Assembly (NCBI GenBank): GCA_031551965.1
Contig: JAVBMW010000006.1
Coordinates: 107,511-171,510, forward strand
Direction of reading: 5' to 3'
Source of the DNA: CALVGQ01 sp031551965
GTDB taxonomy: Bacteria > Bacillota_I > Bacilli_A > Erysipelotrichales > Erysipelotrichaceae
DNA length: 64,000 nucleotides
The notes below the pieces were generated by a model, which saw nothing but the letters and a program-made list of their open reading frames with translations, made no database searches and was not told the origin of the DNA. Positions 61,915-64,000 of the stretch are shown here, piece after piece; positions within the stretch are counted from its first letter, which is position 1; each line of letters begins with the position of its first letter. Made by a program: the position numbers and the translations under genes.

Positions 61915-61946
61915 AAAAAAAATAAAAAGGATTGTAAAATCCTTTT
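61915..61946 (-). terminator. Riboswitch-controlled intrinsic terminator
   Basis: A perfect 9-bp minus-strand stem AAAAGGATT/AATCCTTTT (61925-61933 and 61938-61946) with a 4-base loop, followed by TATTTTTTTT, directly between the FMN aptamer and the ecfA1 ribosome binding site. It is the expected expression platform: FMN binding favours it and stops transcription before ecfA1. Confidence 0.85.
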
Positions 61947-61959
61947 GGGTTTGTATCAT

Positions 61960-62071
61960 GAAAACATTCTTTCATCCAGACTATACTGTCGCTACTGGAA
62001 TTGCACCAGTTCGTGCTATCGCTTGCGGAGTTTACCGCCGATCGGGAATTACACCCTGCCCTGAAGTTTTT
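61960..62071 (-). ncRNA. FMN (RFN) riboswitch
   Basis: The minus strand carries the conserved RFN landmarks in order: CAGGGCAGGGTG, AATTCCCGATCGGCGGTAA, CTCCGC, GGTGCAATTCC and GACAGTATAGTCTGGATGAAAG, with the closing P1 helix at both ends. It senses flavin mononucleotide and normally represses riboflavin synthesis or uptake genes. Here it precedes the ECF energising module, with the promoter at 62080-62107 upstream and a terminator downstream. Confidence 0.93.
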
Positions 62072-62079
62072 ACCTTACT

Positions 62080-62107
62080 ATTATAGCGCGAAACTGTTAA
62101 ATGTAAA
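62080..62107 (-). promoter_or_regulatory. Promoter of the FMN riboswitch - ecf operon
   Basis: Minus-strand -35 TTTACA (62102-62107) and -10 TATAAT (62080-62085) are 16 bases apart. Transcription would begin near 62073, right at the 5' edge of the riboswitch. Confidence 0.75.
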
Positions 62108-62122
62108 GGTTAACACTATCAA

Positions 62123-62737
62123 TTATGATAGTTTCTTATCAATTTGGAAACCGCTATATTCTCCACCGATATTTGAAACTTGATTCGCATTGTGAAGAAT
62201 TTCTTCTAAAAGATTATCATCTTGAGTAACCAAATCTTTTGACGCAAGAATAGAATTATCTTCTTCACCTTCTTGAATAAAATAATCATTTTCTTTTACC
62301 ATTTTTACATACTCGATCAACAATTCAACTTCTTCAAATTTTACAATATGAGTTAGCTTTAAAGCTGTCCCATTTGGATAATCAACAGTAAAGTTTGAAG
62401 CGTATTCCAATGTTTCAAGAATAAATCCATGTTTTAAATAAGGATATTTAATATTGTAATATGCATTATCCATATTAGCTGAATCAGCAGCGAAATGATT
62501 CTCTTCTTCAGGCTGTTCTGGCTCAATAAAAACTGATTCTTCAACGAAAACTTCAGGTTGAATATCCTCTTTAATTTCTTCGAATGTTTCTGGTTGTATA
62601 AAAATTGGTTCTTCAGTTTCTTCTTCAATTTTTACAATTTTAATTTCTTCATCATCTTCAGTTACAACGTTTTTCTTTTTAGTTAAAATATACGCTGCTC
62701 CTGCTGCCAATAATGCAAGACCAATTAATTTTTTCAT
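62123..62737 (-). CDS. Membrane-anchored acidic hypothetical protein
   Basis: A 204-residue protein with an N-terminal hydrophobic segment (residues 4-19) and KKK after it, an acidic Glu/Pro-rich linker (25-85), and a folded C-terminal domain of about 110 residues (YPYLKHGFILETLEYASNF onwards). The topology is probably one membrane pass with the rest on one side. GAGGTG precedes the ATG. It is 4 bases after the O-methyltransferase gene, so co-transcribed. No family is recognised. Confidence 0.75.
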   Translation of the reverse strand: MKKLIGLALLAAGAAYILTKKKNVVTEDDEEIKIVKIEEETEEPIFIQPETFEEIKEDIQPEVFVEESVFIEPEQPEEENHFAADSANMDNAYYNIKYPYLKHGFILETLEYASNFTVDYPNGTALKLTHIVKFEEVELLIEYVKMVKENDYFIQEGEEDNSILASKDLVTQDDNLLEEILHNANQVSNIGGEYSGFQIDKKLS

Positions 62738-62741
62738 AATT

Positions 62742-63359
62742 TCACCTCTGTTTTTTATATTCTACCACATTCTGACTATTTTTAAAACTAACTATCGCAA
62801 TCCCATCACCAATTTCTGGATGATATTCACAATTCAAATTTTCATCATTCAGAATCGAGTCTCTAAAAGCCTTTATTTTTCTAACTAACGCTTTTGTCCC
62901 TCGACTTTTTGCGAGTTCTGGCTCATCTACCAACCCATGAAAATTTAAGTTATCAAAATAATATACGCCATTGACTGATAAATTATTTCTAAAATGATCC
63001 ATATATTTTCCATATTGTGCTTTTGCCGCATCAATAAAGATCAGATCATACTTTTTATCAGTCTCGAACAACATTGCATCCATTAAATGGACATGAATTC
63101 TATTACTTAATTGAGCTTCATCAATATTTTTGATTGCCTCATTATAACGTTCTTCATCAATTTCTAATGTATCGATCGTTATCGTATCACGAAGTGAGGC
63201 CATACATATCGCAGAATAACCTATCGCAGTCCCAACTTCCAATATCGCTTGAATATCATGATTCTTTACATAATTAACTAAGTGCTCAATGCCATCTTTC
63301 ATCATGATCGGAACATTGAACTGTTTAGCGTACTCTTCCATTTTTTCAAATTGTCCCAT
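62742..63359 (-). CDS. O-methyltransferase, TrmR-like
   Basis: A 205-residue class I SAM-dependent enzyme of the O-methyltransferase family 3. It has the SAM-binding motif LEVGTAIGYSAICMA, the acidic LEIDEERY that contacts the cofactor ribose, and FIDAAKAQYGKY, which holds the metal-binding aspartate. The closest familiar proteins are YrrM/TrmR enzymes that methylate 5-hydroxyuridine in the tRNA wobble position. GGAG lies 6 bases before the start. It heads a two-gene unit with 62123-62737, downstream of the rRNA operon end. Confidence 0.85.
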   Translation of the reverse strand: MGQFEKMEEYAKQFNVPIMMKDGIEHLVNYVKNHDIQAILEVGTAIGYSAICMASLRDTITIDTLEIDEERYNEAIKNIDEAQLSNRIHVHLMDAMLFETDKKYDLIFIDAAKAQYGKYMDHFRNNLSVNGVYYFDNLNFHGLVDEPELAKSRGTKALVRKIKAFRDSILNDENLNCEYHPEIGDGIAIVSFKNSQNVVEYKKQR

Positions 63360-63392
63360 TGTTTATCTCCTATAGCTCATTTATTATATCAA

Positions 63393-63422
63393 GAAAAAGA
63401 CTTCCTGCGAAGAAGTCTTTTG
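63393..63422 (-). terminator. Bidirectional-type intrinsic terminator
   Basis: Stem AAAGACTTC/GAAGTCTTT flanked by A-runs on one side and T-runs on the other, placed between the remnant at 63427 and the O-methyltransferase gene. Confidence 0.8.
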
Positions 63423-63426
63423 ACTA

Positions 63427-63762
63427 TTAATCCACTTTAACTTTATTTTTCTTTCTTATCCACATCATTCCTTCAATGAAACCTATCGCTCCAATAAATA
63501 TTATCAATTTATTAATATTGACACCGATTGTGTTTTCGCTAGATCCTGCACCACCACGAACTCCAGGTTGTCCATTAAATTCTATTGGCCAATTTTCATT
63601 TAATGTATCAAAGAATTGTTTTGCATCATATACCTCACCATTAGTCATTTTTGTAAAATCATCTCTTATTGCGAATGGAATGATCCACTCCTTTTTGTCA
63701 ATGGTTTGAATATAAACCAACGTAGCTGTATAAGTATCTGCCCCAGTAAATAAACTTAAATA
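63427..63762 (-). pseudogene. Remnant of a surface protein C-terminus
   Basis: The frame is open from just after a stop at 63763 to a stop at 63427. The only start is a TTG at 63720 with no ribosome binding site, and the first Met (codon 25 from there) also lacks one. The sequence FTGADTYTATLVY reads like the inside of a beta-sandwich domain, and the end has a glycine-rich linker, a membrane segment (LIIFIGAIGFIEGMMWI) and a basic KKNKVKVD tail, as in wall or membrane anchors, but without LPXTG. I interpret it as the 3' end of a decayed surface-protein gene; a short real gene is possible. Confidence 0.45.
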
Positions 63763-63859
63763 TTAGCCTTGACTTTGAGAAAATTATTTGAATACTATTC
63801 AAGTAAATCATCAATAGTAATCGATGATTTAGAAAGTACCGAGAACTTTCCCATATAAT

Positions 63860-63888
63860 AAAAAAAGAACTCTAGGTTAGTAGAGTTC
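63860..63888 (-). terminator. Intrinsic terminator of the rRNA operon
   Basis: Minus-strand stem GAACTCTA/TAGAGTTC (63867-63874 and 63881-63888) followed by TTTTTTTATTAT, 6 bases after the 5S rRNA 3' end. Confidence 0.88.
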
Positions 63889-63894
63889 AATTTA

Positions 63895-64000
63895 CCTGGC
63901 AACGTGCTATCTTCACTACAGCTAGGTGTAGCTATTGTCACCGCAGGAATGCTTAACTTCTGTGTTCGGGATGGGAACAGGTGTGACCATTCCGCTATCG
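63895..64000 (-). rRNA. rrf: 5S ribosomal RNA, 3' part (5' end outside window)
   Basis: On the minus strand the sequence contains the 5S landmarks AATGGTCACACCTGTTCCC, CCGAACACAGAAGTTAAGC and the terminal GCACGTTGCCAGG helix arm. About 106 of the usual 115-117 bases are inside the window. It is probably the last gene of an rRNA operon lying upstream. Confidence 0.93.

Noticed and set aside
61901..61975. Extended N-terminus of EcfA1
   Set aside because: The extra 25 residues are encoded by the riboswitch and terminator leader; the ATG at 61900 has a perfect ribosome binding site.

Overview
The window is AT-rich Bacillota (Firmicutes) DNA with strong GGAGG-type ribosome binding sites and TGA used as a stop (ecfT/truA junction). 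Gene content, with an Rpn nuclease, an ECF transporter module, SipW-type signal peptides and a giant Ig-repeat surface protein, fits a gut-type low-GC lineage such as Erysipelotrichia or a relative. I cannot place it further. Every gene I can support lies on the minus strand, so transcription runs from high to low coordinates.

Right end (57-64 kb), in transcription order: the 3' part of a 5S rRNA gene and its terminator; a small surface-protein remnant; an O-methyltransferase with a membrane-anchored acidic protein; then ecfA1-ecfA2-ecfT-truA, led by a promoter, an FMN (RFN) riboswitch and an intrinsic terminator. MgtC and an ABC-type/OLD-like ATPase follow. Between 53.7 and 57 kb lie an Rpn-type PD-(D/E)XK protein with a nearly identical duplicated C-terminal tail gene, and a PadR-DUF1700-DUF4097 operon with a perfect 14-bp palindrome at its promoter. 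A LytS-like histidine kinase and a SARP-like response regulator (51.1-53.7 kb) come next.

Centre (3.7-50.9 kb): fifteen genes in a row, with gaps of 1 to 87 bp, form what looks like one operon of about 47 kb. It holds two small proteins, an HD-GYP protein with a degenerate EAL-like tail, seven membrane-anchored secreted proteins (mostly SipW/TasA-like), two ER-type (Ser-His) signal peptidases, a membrane-anchored McrB-like AAA+ ATPase, a DUF2357-like protein with a coiled coil of about 500 residues, and one uninterrupted gene for a secreted protein of 10,754 residues built from beta-helix parts and about 70 Ig-like modules. My reading is a dedicated extracellular fibre or giant-adhesin system with its own processing peptidases and an ATPase, probably controlled by the adjacent two-component system. 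This is the best candidate for an undescribed system.

Left end (0-3.7 kb): rplM and rpsI have their own promoter and an L13-type leader. In many Firmicutes they directly follow ecfA1-ecfA2-ecfT-truA, so here about 55 kb sits inside that conserved cluster. Just past rpsI a second, diverged copy of the rpsI 3' end plus terminator flanks a single gene of unknown function, which looks like the scar of an insertion. The window ends inside an unrecognised gene.
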